Source: Massilia sp. Bi118 (GTDB taxonomy: Bacteria > Pseudomonadota > Gammaproteobacteria > Burkholderiales > Burkholderiaceae_D). From it: 64,000 bases of DNA. A model generated the notes under the pieces. It was given only the letters and a program-made list of their open reading frames with translations, was not told where the DNA came from and made no database searches. Shown one piece after another: positions 17,295-26,240 of this stretch (position 1 is its first letter; the number at the start of each line of letters is the position of its first letter). A program made the position numbers and the translations under genes. The DNA lies in NCBI RefSeq assembly GCF_918697865.1, contig NZ_CAKKMV010000008.1:227101-291100 (forward strand), read 5' to 3'.

Positions 17295-18452
17295 TCAGCG
17301 CATGCCGAGCTGGCGCAGGTGGGCCAGCTTGGCGTTGTAGATGTTGCGGGTGTCTTTCTTTGTGCTGGTGTCCGCGGCAAGGGTCAGCTCTTCGCGGGCT
17401 TCCTTGAACTCGCCGAGCTGGATCAGGCTCGCCGCCAGCCAGAAGTGGAATTCGTCGTAGTAGGGCGCGCGTTTCACCTCGCGCGCGAACAAGTCCCGCG
17501 CCTCGCTGAACTCCCCCCGCTGGTAGGCTGTGACGCCCTTGTTGAAATATTGGAAGGGCGCGACCGGCTCGATCTTGGCGACGCGCTGCGCGATCGTCTT
17601 CGCTTCTTCCGTTTTACCCAGCGCCATCAGCACCGGTTCGATGTTGCGCAGCGCGATGACGCTTTCCGGCTCGCGCATCAGGGCGGCGCGGTAGGCGCGC
17701 TCGGCCATGGACAGGTCGCCATGGCGTTCATAGATCACACCCAGGGTATTGTAGGCCAGCGCGGTGCGCGGATTGCTGCCCGTCGCTGCCCGCGCCCACC
17801 AGTAGGCATCGTCGATCTTGCCTTCGACCAGGGCTTCGGCGGCGCGGTTGTTCTGGTACATCATGACGATCTCTTCCTCTTCCAGCTGCTGCGTGTAGCG
17901 CTTGTCGGCGCGCGGGTCGGGCAGGAAGTCGACCACCAGCGCACGCTCCGGATCAGTGGCATAGGGCTGGTTGGGGATGCGGAAGCCCAGCACCAGGTTC
18001 ACGTGGCCGCTGAGCAGGTACAGGCCGCCGTTGCGGCTCCAGCTCTCGTCGAGGGTGACGCTCTGGTACTGCACCCGCATGCCGAGTTCCTTGGCGAAGG
18101 CGGCCGTCATGATCACCAGCGACATGCAATTGCCGGCGCGGTCGCGGTAAGTCTCGGCCGCGTTGCGGGTATAGGTGGCGTCGTAGTCGAGTTTCAGGCC
18201 GGTCTTGCCGCCGTTGTAGAGGGCCTCGAGCAGCCCGTATTCCTGGCCCCGGTTGCGCAGGTAGGTATTGAACGCCGCGCTGTGCAGGTAATCGCGCATT
18301 TCCGGGCTGAGCGTGAACAGCTCGGCCGTGCTGACCGGCTTCGAGGGCGGCTTGAAGGAAGCGTCGCTGTACAGGTCGGGGGTGGGGGGCAGCTTCGGCG
18401 TGCCGGCGCAGCCGGCCAGCAAGACCAGCAGGATCGCTACGAGGTGTCTCAT
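17295..18452 (-). CDS. TPR lipoprotein with transglutaminase-like domain
   Basis: 385 residues. The signal peptide ends in LLAGC (lipidated Cys15). Residues ~65-180 carry a transglutaminase-like arrangement with AGNCMSLVIM (Cys109), SGHVNLVLG (His150) and VVDF (Asp175), which could form a Cys-His-Asp triad. From ~205 on there are tetratricopeptide repeats (ARAATGSNPRTALAYNTLGV and following). Proteins of this layout are envelope-anchored and likely mediate protein contacts or peptide handling; no substrate is known. GGAGGAAAAG precedes the ATG. It stands alone between IF-1 and the HDOD gene. Confidence 0.78.
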   Translation of the reverse strand: MRHLVAILLVLLAGCAGTPKLPPTPDLYSDASFKPPSKPVSTAELFTLSPEMRDYLHSAAFNTYLRNRGQEYGLLEALYNGGKTGLKLDYDATYTRNAAETYRDRAGNCMSLVIMTAAFAKELGMRVQYQSVTLDESWSRNGGLYLLSGHVNLVLGFRIPNQPYATDPERALVVDFLPDPRADKRYTQQLEEEEIVMMYQNNRAAEALVEGKIDDAYWWARAATGSNPRTALAYNTLGVIYERHGDLSMAERAYRAALMREPESVIALRNIEPVLMALGKTEEAKTIAQRVAKIEPVAPFQYFNKGVTAYQRGEFSEARDLFAREVKRAPYYDEFHFWLAASLIQLGEFKEAREELTLAADTSTKKDTRNIYNAKLAHLRQLGMR

Positions 18453-18521
18453 CTTTTCCTCCGTGTCCGGTGAACTTTTTCTTTCAGTATCTGCCGGTGC
18501 GGAGGAGATGTAAAGACGCTC

Positions 18522-19391
18522 TTAATCCTCTTCGTGGAAGGCTTCGTGCAGCTCGTCGAGCAGCTCGGCGGTTTCTTCCTCCGACAGGCCCAGATAGGTG
18601 CAGGCGCGCGCGCCGCCCTTGTTCCATTCGAGCGATTCGCCATGGCCCTGGTACTTGCTGATCGCGGCTTCCGCCAGCAGCGACAGCGCCACCAGCGAGC
18701 GCACCGCGCCGGCCGTGTTGGCGTCTTCCAGCACCGTGTAGTCGTGGTGGTGCAGGATGGCCCAGGCCACGTGGTCCGACAGGCCCCAGTTGCGCGCCAG
18801 CAGGCAGCCGATCGCCGCGTGCGAGGTCGAATGGCGTTCTTCCTCCAGCGCCGTGAACGGGCGTTCCGCTTCGAGCGAGGCGGCGGCGTAGGTGGCGTCG
18901 TAGTCGGCAAAGCGGTCCATCAGCAGGGGCACGCCGGTATCGCAGAACAGGCCGAAAGTGTGGGCCACGTCCGCCTCGCCGATGCGCAGGCGGCGCGACA
19001 GGAATACCATCGCTTGCGCGCGGCGCGTCGAGACGTCCCAGAAGCTGGCCAGGGCCGCGCTGTTGGCCGGGATCGCCTGGCGCGCCAGCAGGCCTGTCAT
19101 CAGCGAAGCGACCTGGTTAATGCCGAGGAAGAGGATGGCCTGCTCGATCGACTTGGCCTTGCGCCGCCCGCCGTAGATGGACGAATTGGCCAGCTTCAGC
19201 AGGGCGCCCGACATGCCGACGTCGCTGGCAACGATGCGGCCGATGGCGTCGAGGCTCGGATCGTCCGACGACAGTTCGCGCTGCAGGTCCGCCAGCAGGC
19301 TCGGACGCGGCGGGATGCGGATCGACTTCATCAGGGCGTCGACGGGATCCTCGGCGGTGCTCGGACGCGCCAGGGCGGATGCAGTACTCAT
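18522..19391 (-). CDS. HDOD domain protein
   Basis: 289 residues dominated by one HDOD domain (about 20-220), a degenerate HD-type helical bundle used in signalling rather than catalysis. Visible landmarks are PPRPSLLADLQRELSSDDPS, the VASDVGMSGALLKLANSS core, LGINQVASLMTGLLARQ and the ERHSTSHAAIGCLLARNWGLSD helix. An acidic C-terminus (EEETAELLDELHEAFHEED) follows. A start at the ATG 19391 is preferred; an upstream TTG at 19409 would add six residues. Likely roles are nucleotide or stress signalling linked to motility; the specific pathway is unknown. Confidence 0.85.
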   Translation of the reverse strand: MSTASALARPSTAEDPVDALMKSIRIPPRPSLLADLQRELSSDDPSLDAIGRIVASDVGMSGALLKLANSSIYGGRRKAKSIEQAILFLGINQVASLMTGLLARQAIPANSAALASFWDVSTRRAQAMVFLSRRLRIGEADVAHTFGLFCDTGVPLLMDRFADYDATYAAASLEAERPFTALEEERHSTSHAAIGCLLARNWGLSDHVAWAILHHHDYTVLEDANTAGAVRSLVALSLLAEAAISKYQGHGESLEWNKGGARACTYLGLSEEETAELLDELHEAFHEED

Positions 19392-19568
19392 GGCAGGGAG
19401 GGGAAACAATGCTGCACGGAAATATGTGCAAAGCTCGTCACTATAAACCAGTGCAGATCAAGTTGCACCAAAGTATTCACTTTGTGTAGCAAATCGGACA
19501 GTTGTGCTTTTTACAATCGATGCGCTGACTGTGCGACTTGCCGGCCGCAGCCGTTATAAGATTGTTAC

Positions 19569-20138
19569 ATGTCTTCTACCATTCTTGCCGGTATCGATTT
19601 CTCCGCCCCGTCGCACCTGGTGGCGCGCCAGCTGATCGGCGTGACCGTGCTGTTCAACGGCGTCGGCGGCCGGATCGTCGAAACCGAAGCTTACGACGGC
19701 GAGGATCCGGCCTCGCACAGCTATTCCGGCCCCACCGACCGCAACTTCGCGATGTTCGGGCCGCCCGCTCACGCCTACGTCTACCGCTCCTACGGCATCC
19801 ACTGGTGCCTGAACTTCGTCTGCCGCGAAGAGGGGCATGGCGCCGGGGTCCTGCTCCGCGCGCTGGAGCCGGTCACCGGGCTGGAGCAGATGCGCGAGCG
19901 ACGCGGCACGACTGACGAGTGGCTGCTCTGCTCCGGGCCGGGCAAGCTGACCCAGGCGCTGGGCGTGACGCGGGCGCAGAACGGCACTTCGCTGGCGCAG
20001 CCGCCGTTCGAGCTGGTGGCTGCGCCGGAGGGAATCGAGGTGGTGACCGGGCCGCGCATCGGCATCTCGAAGGCGATCGATGTGCCGTGGCGCTTTGGCT
20101 TGAAGCATTCCCGCTACGTCAGCAAGAAGTTCCCTTAA
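19569..20138 (+). CDS. DNA-3-methyladenine glycosylase (AAG/Mpg family)
   Basis: 189 residues of the alkyladenine glycosylase family, base-excision enzymes that release alkylated and deaminated purines. The active-site region is clear: [19 protein letters not shown] contains the catalytic glutamate and the base-stacking histidine/tyrosine. It is followed by the [19 protein letters not shown] strand-helix block and the [11 protein letters not shown] helix. The C-terminus overlaps the stop of the oppositely oriented chemoreceptor by 4 bases. With the deoxyinosine glycosylase 4 kb upstream this makes two purine-damage repair enzymes in the window, but they are not co-transcribed. Confidence 0.92.
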   Translation: MSSTILAGIDFSAPSHLVARQLIGVTVLFNGVGGRIVETEAYDGEDPASHSYSGPTDRNFAMFGPPAHAYVYRSYGIHWCLNFVCREEGHGAGVLLRALEPVTGLEQMRERRGTTDEWLLCSGPGKLTQALGVTRAQNGTSLAQPPFELVAAPEGIEVVTGPRIGISKAIDVPWRFGLKHSRYVSKKFP

Positions 20139-21820
20139 GCGCGCTTCCTTGAAGGAGTGCGATGCTCCAGCACCGGGCGCTGGCCGCGCATCGCGCTGCC
20201 GGGCGCGCGCCGGTCGACCCGCGCGAATTCCTCGTCGTCCTGCTCTTCGCCGCCAACGTCGCAGGCCTGCTCGACGCCTTCGATCTTGAAGACCGATACC
20301 GCGCGCGCCAGGTTGACGGTCTGCTCGTGCAGGCTGGCCGCCGCCGCCGCGGCTTCCTCGACCAGGGCCGCGTTCTGCTGGGTCATGTCGTCCATCTGGC
20401 CGACCGCGCGGTTGACGTCGGCGATGCCGTCCGCCTGCTCGGTGCTGGCGGCGCTGATGCGGTTGATGATGTCGTTCACCTGCTGCACCGAGGCCACCAC
20501 GCTGCCCATGCTGGCGCCGGCCTCGTGGACCGAAGCATTGCCGCTGTCGATGATGGCGACCGAATCGGCAATCAGGGCCTTGATCTCCTTGGCCGCCGAG
20601 GCCGAGCGCTGGGCCAGGGTGCGTACCTCGCTGGCGACCACCGCGAAGCCGCGTCCCTGTTCGCCGGCGCGCGCCGCTTCCACCGCCGCGTTCAGGGCCA
20701 GCAGGTTGGTCTGGAAGGAGATGCCGTCGATGACGCCGATGATGTCGACGATCTTGCGCGAGCTGGCGCGGATCGATTCCATGGTTGCCACCGCGCGCTC
20801 GACCGATTCGCCGCCGCTGGACGCCAGCCGCGCCGCCTCGGCCGCCAGCTCGGTGGCCAGGCGCGCATTGTTGGCGTTGTCCTTGACGGCCGTGGTCAGC
20901 GTCTCCATGGCGCTGGCGGTCTGCTGCAGCGAGCCGGCCTGCAGTTCGGTGCGGGTCGACAGGTCCAGGTTGCCGCTGGCGATCTCCTTCGAGGCGGTGT
21001 CGATCGAGCGCACCGAATCGAGCACGCTGCGCAGGGTCTGGTTGAGCGTGGCGATGGTGTGATCGAGCGCGCGCGAGACGCCGGCGATCTCGTCGCGGCC
21101 CTCGTTCCTGACGCTGGCCGAGAGGCGGCCGGCGGCCAGTTCGTCCACCACCGTGGAGATCGCGCCGATATCGCCCAGCATGGCGCGCCGCACCCGCACG
21201 GTCACGACGATCGACACGGCGATCGACAGCAGCACCAGGAAGGCCATGGTCTTGCCCAGGCTGTGGAATTCCTCGCGCGCGGCGGCATAAGCCTCTTCGC
21301 TGAGGCTCTTTTCCAGCGCGGCCAATTGGCCCAGTTGCTGGTTCAGGGTGCCGAATTCCTTTTCCGCCTTCTGCATCGAGTTGGTCGCGATCGACTGGTC
21401 GACCTGGGCCATCTCGATGGTCTCCTGCACTGCCTTGACGTAGGCCGCCAGCGCCGCCAGCGAGGCGTCGACCGGCTTGCGTTCGGCGCCGCTGCTGACC
21501 TTGGCCAGCTCGCCCAGCTGGGTCTTGAGCGAAGCATGGCGGCGGCCGATGTCGGCGATCAGGGCGTCGAGCCGGTTCCTGGCAAAGCTGCCGTTGATCC
21601 AGGCCAGCAGCTGGTAGGCGTTGGCGTGGACGTACTTGGCGTCGCCGGCCACGTCGGCCGTGTTCTGCAGGCGCGCCGCCCGCACCTGCACCATGTTTTC
21701 CAGCGATGCGCTCTGGCGCACCATCCCGTAATACGCAGCGCCCGACAGCATCAGCAGCAGCACCAGCACCAGTCCGGGGGCCAGCAGCAGCTTGGGACCG
21801 ATCCGCAGTTTTTTCAGCAT
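20135..21820 (-). CDS. Methyl-accepting chemotaxis protein
   Basis: 561-residue chemoreceptor. TM1 (~11-31) and TM2 (~190-208) flank a ~160-residue helical periplasmic sensor; a HAMP linker follows, then the cytoplasmic coiled-coil signalling domain. The hairpin tip is [20 protein letters not shown] with the succeeding [16 protein letters not shown], the invariant CheA/CheW contact region. An unstructured, charged C-terminal tail (~45 residues) lacks an obvious CheR-docking NWETF pentapeptide. It lies just downstream of a periplasmic Cache-domain gene on the same strand, 33 bases apart, so the two may be one transcript and could cooperate in ligand sensing (inference). Confidence 0.92.
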   Translation of the reverse strand: MLKKLRIGPKLLLAPGLVLVLLLMLSGAAYYGMVRQSASLENMVQVRAARLQNTADVAGDAKYVHANAYQLLAWINGSFARNRLDALIADIGRRHASLKTQLGELAKVSSGAERKPVDASLAALAAYVKAVQETIEMAQVDQSIATNSMQKAEKEFGTLNQQLGQLAALEKSLSEEAYAAAREEFHSLGKTMAFLVLLSIAVSIVVTVRVRRAMLGDIGAISTVVDELAAGRLSASVRNEGRDEIAGVSRALDHTIATLNQTLRSVLDSVRSIDTASKEIASGNLDLSTRTELQAGSLQQTASAMETLTTAVKDNANNARLATELAAEAARLASSGGESVERAVATMESIRASSRKIVDIIGVIDGISFQTNLLALNAAVEAARAGEQGRGFAVVASEVRTLAQRSASAAKEIKALIADSVAIIDSGNASVHEAGASMGSVVASVQQVNDIINRISAASTEQADGIADVNRAVGQMDDMTQQNAALVEEAAAAAASLHEQTVNLARAVSVFKIEGVEQACDVGGEEQDDEEFARVDRRAPGSAMRGQRPVLEHRTPSRKRA

Positions 21821-21853
21821 GGTCTACTCCTTGTCGGGCGCTATCTGGACGCG

Positions 21854-22303
21854 TTATTTCTTGTACAGGCCTGCTTCGAGGACGACACCGTCGACCAGGA
21901 GGATATAAGTGGTCTTCGGCTCGATCTTGCCGCTGGTCGGGTTCTTGTACTGGTAGTCGACCCAGCCCTTGCCCTTGGCGGCGGCCAGCTCGATGATCTC
22001 GCGACGGTACTTCTTGCCGTTGGCATCGGGGACGTCGGTCAGGTCCTTGCCGACGATCGAGGGGTTGTAGGGATGGGCCAGCACTATGCCGGTCTTGACG
22101 TCGCGCATGTCGATGTAGAGCGAGCCCTGGACGAAATCCGGGTCCTTGGCGCTGATGCGTTTCATGACCTCTTCCTTGCCCTTGGCCTTGACCATGGCGG
22201 CGCCGCGCTCGGCCATGGCGATGGCGTCTTTCTCGGTCGGTTCATTGGCCAGTGCGGCGGCGGAGATCAGGCACAGGGCGGTTGCGGTAGCGAGCAGCTT
22301 CAT
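21854..22303 (-). CDS. Exported single-Cache domain protein
   Basis: 149 residues with a cleavable signal peptide (MKLLATATALCLISAAALA) and a small Cache-type sensor fold: RGAAMVKAKGKEEVMKRISA, GSLYIDMRDVKTGIVLAHPYNP, VGKDLTDVPDANGKKY and GWVDYQYKNPTSGKI are the usual sCache_2 strands. With no transmembrane anchor it is likely a periplasmic ligand-binding protein. It precedes the chemoreceptor gene by 33 bases, so a role as its soluble ligand carrier is plausible. GAAAGGACATCCC precedes the ATG at 22303; an upstream in-frame ATG at 22342 has no export signal and is disfavoured. Confidence 0.82.
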   Translation of the reverse strand: MKLLATATALCLISAAALANEPTEKDAIAMAERGAAMVKAKGKEEVMKRISAKDPDFVQGSLYIDMRDVKTGIVLAHPYNPSIVGKDLTDVPDANGKKYRREIIELAAAKGKGWVDYQYKNPTSGKIEPKTTYILLVDGVVLEAGLYKK

Positions 22304-22455
22304 GGGATGTCCTTTCGAAGTGAATGGCCTGAAAGTTGCCAAATTGCATTTAGTACTCTACGCCCTGCCTACCTCTGTGGAATTGTCTTAACGCAAGCAC
22401 TGGCCGATGTGGCGGCGCAAATCGAGGACTGATTTTCCACAGTGCTTAGCCATAT

Positions 22456-22472
22456 TCCGACAGGGTGTCGGA
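22456..22472. promoter_or_regulatory. Palindrome in the long leader of the KamA-like gene
   Basis: TCCGACA-GGG-TGTCGGA is a perfect 7-base-arm palindrome 109 bases before the GTG start at 22581. The 277-base gap between 22303 and 22581 otherwise shows no gene. It may be an operator or a leader hairpin; no T-run follows, so it is not a terminator. Confidence 0.35.
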
Positions 22473-22580
22473 TTAGACTTGATTCGTGGCAACTCAGGGT
22501 CGCAGGGCACTGTCTACCATCAGTTCCTGCCGGCAATTTCGGTTCCCTACGTCAACCTTTCTTCTCCATGGAGAACTCCT

Positions 22581-23993
22581 GTGACCACGCCAGATGCCCT
22601 GCCAGCGAAATTCAAGCCATATACCCGTCAGTCGATCGCCACCGCGCGCCAGTGGCAATGGATGAGCCCGGACCTGCAGGAAGCGGTCCAGGTGGTATCG
22701 CATGTCCTGCCTTTCCGCACCAACGAATACGTGATGGAACAACTGATCGACTGGAACCGCATCCCGGACGATCCGATCTACCGCCTGACCTTCCCGCACC
22801 GCGACATGCTGCCGGCCAAGGAGTACGAGCAGCTGCGCGACCTGGTGCTGTACAAGAAAGACGACGCCGCGATCGCGAAGCTGGTGCACGAGATCCGCAT
22901 GCGCATGAACCCGCACCCGGCCGGCCAGATGACCCACAACGTGCCGCGCGTGAACGACGCACCGCTCAAGGGCCTGCAGCACAAGTACAAGGAGACGGTG
23001 CTGTTCTTCCCGAGTGCGGGCCAGACCTGCCACGCCTATTGCACCTTCTGCTTCCGCTGGCCGCAATTCGTCGGCATGGACGACATGAAGTTCGACGCCC
23101 GCGAATGCACCGAGCTGGTGTCCTACCTGGCGACCCACCCGGACGTGACCGACGTCCTGATCACCGGCGGCGATCCGATGATCATGAATACGCGCTCGCT
23201 GACCGAATTCATCGAGCCTCTGCTGGCGCCGGAGCTGGCCCATATCCAGAACATCCGCATCGGCACCAAGTCGGTGGCCTACTGGCCGCAGCGCTACGTG
23301 TCGGACAAGGACAGCGACGACCTGCTGCGCCTCTTCGAGAGAGTGGTCAAGGCCGGCAAGAACCTGGCCATCATGGGCCACTACAACCATGCGGTCGAAC
23401 TGCGCAGCGGCATCGCCCAGCAGGCCGTCAAGCGCATCGTCGGCACCGGCGCCACGCTGCGCATGCAGGGCCCGCTGATCCGCCACATCAACGAAGACCC
23501 GCACAGCTGGGCCGAGCTGTGGACCACCGGCGTGCGCCTGGGGGCGATCCCGTACTATATGTTCGTCGAGCGCGACACCGGGCCGCGCGAGTACTTCTCG
23601 CTGCCGCTGGCGCGCGCCCACGAGATCTTCCAGTCCGCCTACAGCATGGTGTCCGGTCTGTCGCGCACCGTGCGCGGACCGTCGATGAGCGCCTTCCCGG
23701 GCAAGGTCGTGATCGACGGCGTGGTCACCATCAACGGCGAAAAGCTGTTCGCGCTGCAGTTCCTGCAGGCCCGCAATCCGGAATGGGTGCGCCGTCCCTT
23801 CTTTGCAAAGTACGACCCGGACGCCACCTGGCTGGATCACCTGAAGCCCGCCTTCGGCCGCAAGAAATTCTTCTTCGAGGCCGACGCCGACAGTGGGGAC
23901 GCCGATTTCCATGTACCGGCCGGGCGCGTGATCCCGATCGTCCAGGCGCCGCGCGACCGCCGCGCCAGCGATTCGCAGCCCGACGCCGCATGA
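22581..23993 (+). CDS. KamA-family radical SAM protein (lysine 2,3-aminomutase-like)
   Basis: 470 residues. Cys150, Cys154 and Cys157 in TCHAYCTFCFRW form the CxxxCxxC iron-sulfur/SAM motif; VLITGGDPMIM and IRIGTKSVAYWPQR follow as in KamA proteins. The usual glycine-rich PLP loop (PGGGGK) is not present; a shorter SAFPGKVVIDG occupies a similar position and may supply the PLP lysine. It therefore belongs to the family, but lysine 2,3-aminomutase activity is not assured; another amino acid may be the substrate. The GTG at 22581 is chosen because GGAG sits 7 bases upstream; the frame also opens earlier but that part is unlike the family. An MFS carrier follows within 40 bases. Confidence 0.82.
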   Translation: MTTPDALPAKFKPYTRQSIATARQWQWMSPDLQEAVQVVSHVLPFRTNEYVMEQLIDWNRIPDDPIYRLTFPHRDMLPAKEYEQLRDLVLYKKDDAAIAKLVHEIRMRMNPHPAGQMTHNVPRVNDAPLKGLQHKYKETVLFFPSAGQTCHAYCTFCFRWPQFVGMDDMKFDARECTELVSYLATHPDVTDVLITGGDPMIMNTRSLTEFIEPLLAPELAHIQNIRIGTKSVAYWPQRYVSDKDSDDLLRLFERVVKAGKNLAIMGHYNHAVELRSGIAQQAVKRIVGTGATLRMQGPLIRHINEDPHSWAELWTTGVRLGAIPYYMFVERDTGPREYFSLPLARAHEIFQSAYSMVSGLSRTVRGPSMSAFPGKVVIDGVVTINGEKLFALQFLQARNPEWVRRPFFAKYDPDATWLDHLKPAFGRKKFFFEADADSGDADFHVPAGRVIPIVQAPRDRRASDSQPDAA

Positions 23994-24029
23994 GCTTTGG
24001 CTGAGCGCTCACTATCATGGACGCCGACG

Positions 24030-25340
24030 ATGGATGCTGACCAAAGCGCGCCACGCCTCTCCGGCGTGGCGGTTTTTTTCTACGTGTTCCTGCCGTTCGC
24101 GCTGGGACACTACCTGTCTTCCCTGCTGCGCAACGTGAACGCCGTGCTGGCCCCGCAGCTGGTCGGCGCGCTGGCGCTCACGCCCGGCCAGCTCGGATTG
24201 CTCACCAGCGCCTTCTTCTTCGCGTTCGCGCTGGTCCAGCTGCCGGTCGGGATCGCGCTCGACCGCTACGGCCCGCGCAAGGTGCAGCTCTACCTGATGC
24301 TGATGGCGGCCTGCGGCGCGCTGCTGTTCGCCTACGGCCAGAGCTTCACCCAGCTGGTGGTGGCGCGCGCTATCATCGGCTTCGGCCTGGGCGGCTGTTT
24401 CATGTCCGCGGTGAAGGCGATTTCGACCTGGATCTCGCCGAAGAAGCTGCCCTCGGTGCAGGGTTACCTGATCGCGGTCGGTGGGCTGGGCGCGGCATCG
24501 AGCACCATGCCGGTGCGCGCGCTGCTGCAGCACACCGACTGGCGCGGCCTGTTCATCCTGCTGGCCGTCCTGTCGGCCTGCTCGGGCCTGTTGATCTGGC
24601 TGGTGAGTCCGCGTTCGAAGCCGTTGGGCGGCAAGACGCCGACCGTGCGCTCGGTGCTCGACGTCTACCGCACGCCGGCTTTCCGCACCACGATCTCGCT
24701 GGTGCTGCTGCCGCATGCGGTCTTCTTCGGCATCCAGGGCCTGTGGATAGGCCGCTGGCTGTCCGACGTCGCGCGCTTTCCCGAAAGCGCGGTGGCCTAC
24801 CTGCTCTACATGGGCATGGCCTCGGTGATCTTCGGCGCGATCGCGGTCGGCATGATCACCGAGTGGGCGGGGCGGCGCGGGATCCGGGCGCTGGACGTGG
24901 CGGCGGTCGGCGTGGCGCTGTTCGTGATCGTGCAGTCACTCCTCGTGATCGGCTACAAGCCCAGCCTGCAGACCCTGTCGGTGCTGTTCACGCTGGTGGG
25001 CACCATCACCGGCATCGAATACGCGATCGTGGCGCAAAGCCTGCCGCGCGAGCTGACCGGGCGCGCCGCGACCTGCCTGAACCTGCTGATCTTCATCGGC
25101 GCCTTCCTGGTGCAGGCCGGCTTCGGCCAGGTGGTCGGGCTCTGGCGTCCCGACCTGGCCGGCCACTACCCGGCGCAGGCCTACCGCGTGGCCTTCGGCG
25201 TGCTGGTGCTGCTGCAGGTGCCTGGCCTGATCCGTTACTACCTCGACTTCCTTCGCCGGCGGCGTCCGGTAAAATGCGGGATCGCTTTACTCGCACAGAA
25301 GGAAGAATATGAGATTGGTACGTTACGGTCGCCCCGGTAA
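24030..25340 (+). CDS. MFS transporter
   Basis: 436-residue major facilitator with about twelve membrane helices. The loop between helices 2 and 3 has VGIALDRYGPRKVQL, the family motif GxLaDrxGrrxxl, and a basic central loop separates the halves (SPRSKPLGGKTPTVRS). The start at 24030 is favoured over an upstream TTG. Substrate is not predictable. It sits between the KamA-like gene and an FAH-family gene on the same strand; its last 32 bases overlap the FAH gene, which supports co-expression and suggests transport of a substrate or product of that group. Confidence 0.85.
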   Translation: MDADQSAPRLSGVAVFFYVFLPFALGHYLSSLLRNVNAVLAPQLVGALALTPGQLGLLTSAFFFAFALVQLPVGIALDRYGPRKVQLYLMLMAACGALLFAYGQSFTQLVVARAIIGFGLGGCFMSAVKAISTWISPKKLPSVQGYLIAVGGLGAASSTMPVRALLQHTDWRGLFILLAVLSACSGLLIWLVSPRSKPLGGKTPTVRSVLDVYRTPAFRTTISLVLLPHAVFFGIQGLWIGRWLSDVARFPESAVAYLLYMGMASVIFGAIAVGMITEWAGRRGIRALDVAAVGVALFVIVQSLLVIGYKPSLQTLSVLFTLVGTITGIEYAIVAQSLPRELTGRAATCLNLLIFIGAFLVQAGFGQVVGLWRPDLAGHYPAQAYRVAFGVLVLLQVPGLIRYYLDFLRRRRPVKCGIALLAQKEEYEIGTLRSPR

Positions 25341-26157
25341 GGAAAAGCCCGGCCTGTTCGACGAAGAAGGCCGCCTGCGCTCGCTGGCCGGCATCGTCGA
25401 CGATATCGACGCCTCGGTGCTGTCGGAAAAGGCGCTGCGCAAGCTGGCCAAGGTCGACTGGAAGACCCTGCCCATCGTGCGCGGCGAGCCGCGCTTCGGC
25501 GTGCCGGTCAAGGGCGTCGGCAAATTCATCGGCATCGGCATGAACTACTCGGACCACGCGGCCGAGGTGGGCGCGCCGATTCCGAAGGAGCCGATCATGT
25601 TCATGAAGGCCACCAGTTGCCTGACCGGTCCGGACGACGGCATCCGCCTGCCGCAAGGCTCGAAGAAGACCGACTGGGAAGTCGAGCTGGGCGTCGTCAT
25701 CGGCGAACGCGCGCAATACGTCAGCGAAGCGGATGCCATGAAGTACGTGGCCGGCTACTGCGTGGTCAACGACGTCTCCGAGCGCGCCTTCCAGTTCGAG
25801 ATGGGTTCGCAGTGGGACAAGGGCAAGGGCTGCGACACCTTCGGCCCGGTCGGCCCCTTCCTGGTGACGAAGGACGAGATCTTCGACGTGCAGGACCTCG
25901 ACCTCTACCTGGAACTGAACGGCAAGCGCATGCAGACCGGGAACACCTCGAATATGATCTTCACGGTGGCGCAGATCGTCAGCTACCTGTCGCGCTTTAT
26001 GACCCTCGAGCCGGGCGACATCATCAGCACCGGCACCCCGCCGGGCGTGGGCCTGGGGCGCACGCCGCAGCGTTTCCTGAAGAAGGGGGACAAGCTGCGT
26101 TTGGGGATTGCCGGTTTGGGTGAGCAGCAGCAGGAAGTGGTGGCGTTTTCGAAGTAA
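25309..26157 (+). CDS. Fumarylacetoacetate hydrolase (FAH) family protein
   Basis: 282 residues with the FAH catalytic domain (~70-282). Visible: GKFIGIGMNYSDHAAE, EPIMFMKATSCLTGPDDGI, the metal-binding WEVELGVVIG and VNDVSERAFQ, and TGTPPGVGLG near the end. Enzymes of this subgroup cleave or decarboxylate 2-oxo acids (for example ureidoglycolate lyase, acylpyruvate hydrolase, 2-oxohepta-3-ene-dioate hydratase); the exact substrate is uncertain. GAAGGAAGAAT precedes the ATG. It overlaps the MFS gene upstream, and a palindromic repeat separates it from the converging aminotransferase gene. Confidence 0.85.
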   Translation: MRLVRYGRPGKEKPGLFDEEGRLRSLAGIVDDIDASVLSEKALRKLAKVDWKTLPIVRGEPRFGVPVKGVGKFIGIGMNYSDHAAEVGAPIPKEPIMFMKATSCLTGPDDGIRLPQGSKKTDWEVELGVVIGERAQYVSEADAMKYVAGYCVVNDVSERAFQFEMGSQWDKGKGCDTFGPVGPFLVTKDEIFDVQDLDLYLELNGKRMQTGNTSNMIFTVAQIVSYLSRFMTLEPGDIISTGTPPGVGLGRTPQRFLKKGDKLRLGIAGLGEQQQEVVAFSK

Positions 26158-26162
26158 CGGCT

Positions 26163-26240
26163 CGTCGTTCCCGCGCAGGCGGGAACCCAAGTTTTACGCA
26201 TGACCTGCGCACTTGGATTCCCGCCTGCGCGGGAATGACG
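26163..26240. repeat. Palindromic repeat, copy 1 (78 bp)
   Basis: Two inverted arms, each with its own CCCGC-x-GCGGG dyad, flank a 20-base centre (CGTCGTTCCCGCGCAGG...CCAAG against CTTGG...GGGAATGACG). It lies exactly between the stops of two converging genes and could act as a bidirectional terminator. Five related copies occur in this window. Confidence 0.88.

Noticed and set aside
20162..22432. 756-codon open frame on the plus strand opposite the chemoreceptor
   Set aside because: The minus strand holds an unmistakable methyl-accepting protein and a Cache protein; the plus translation has no family features.
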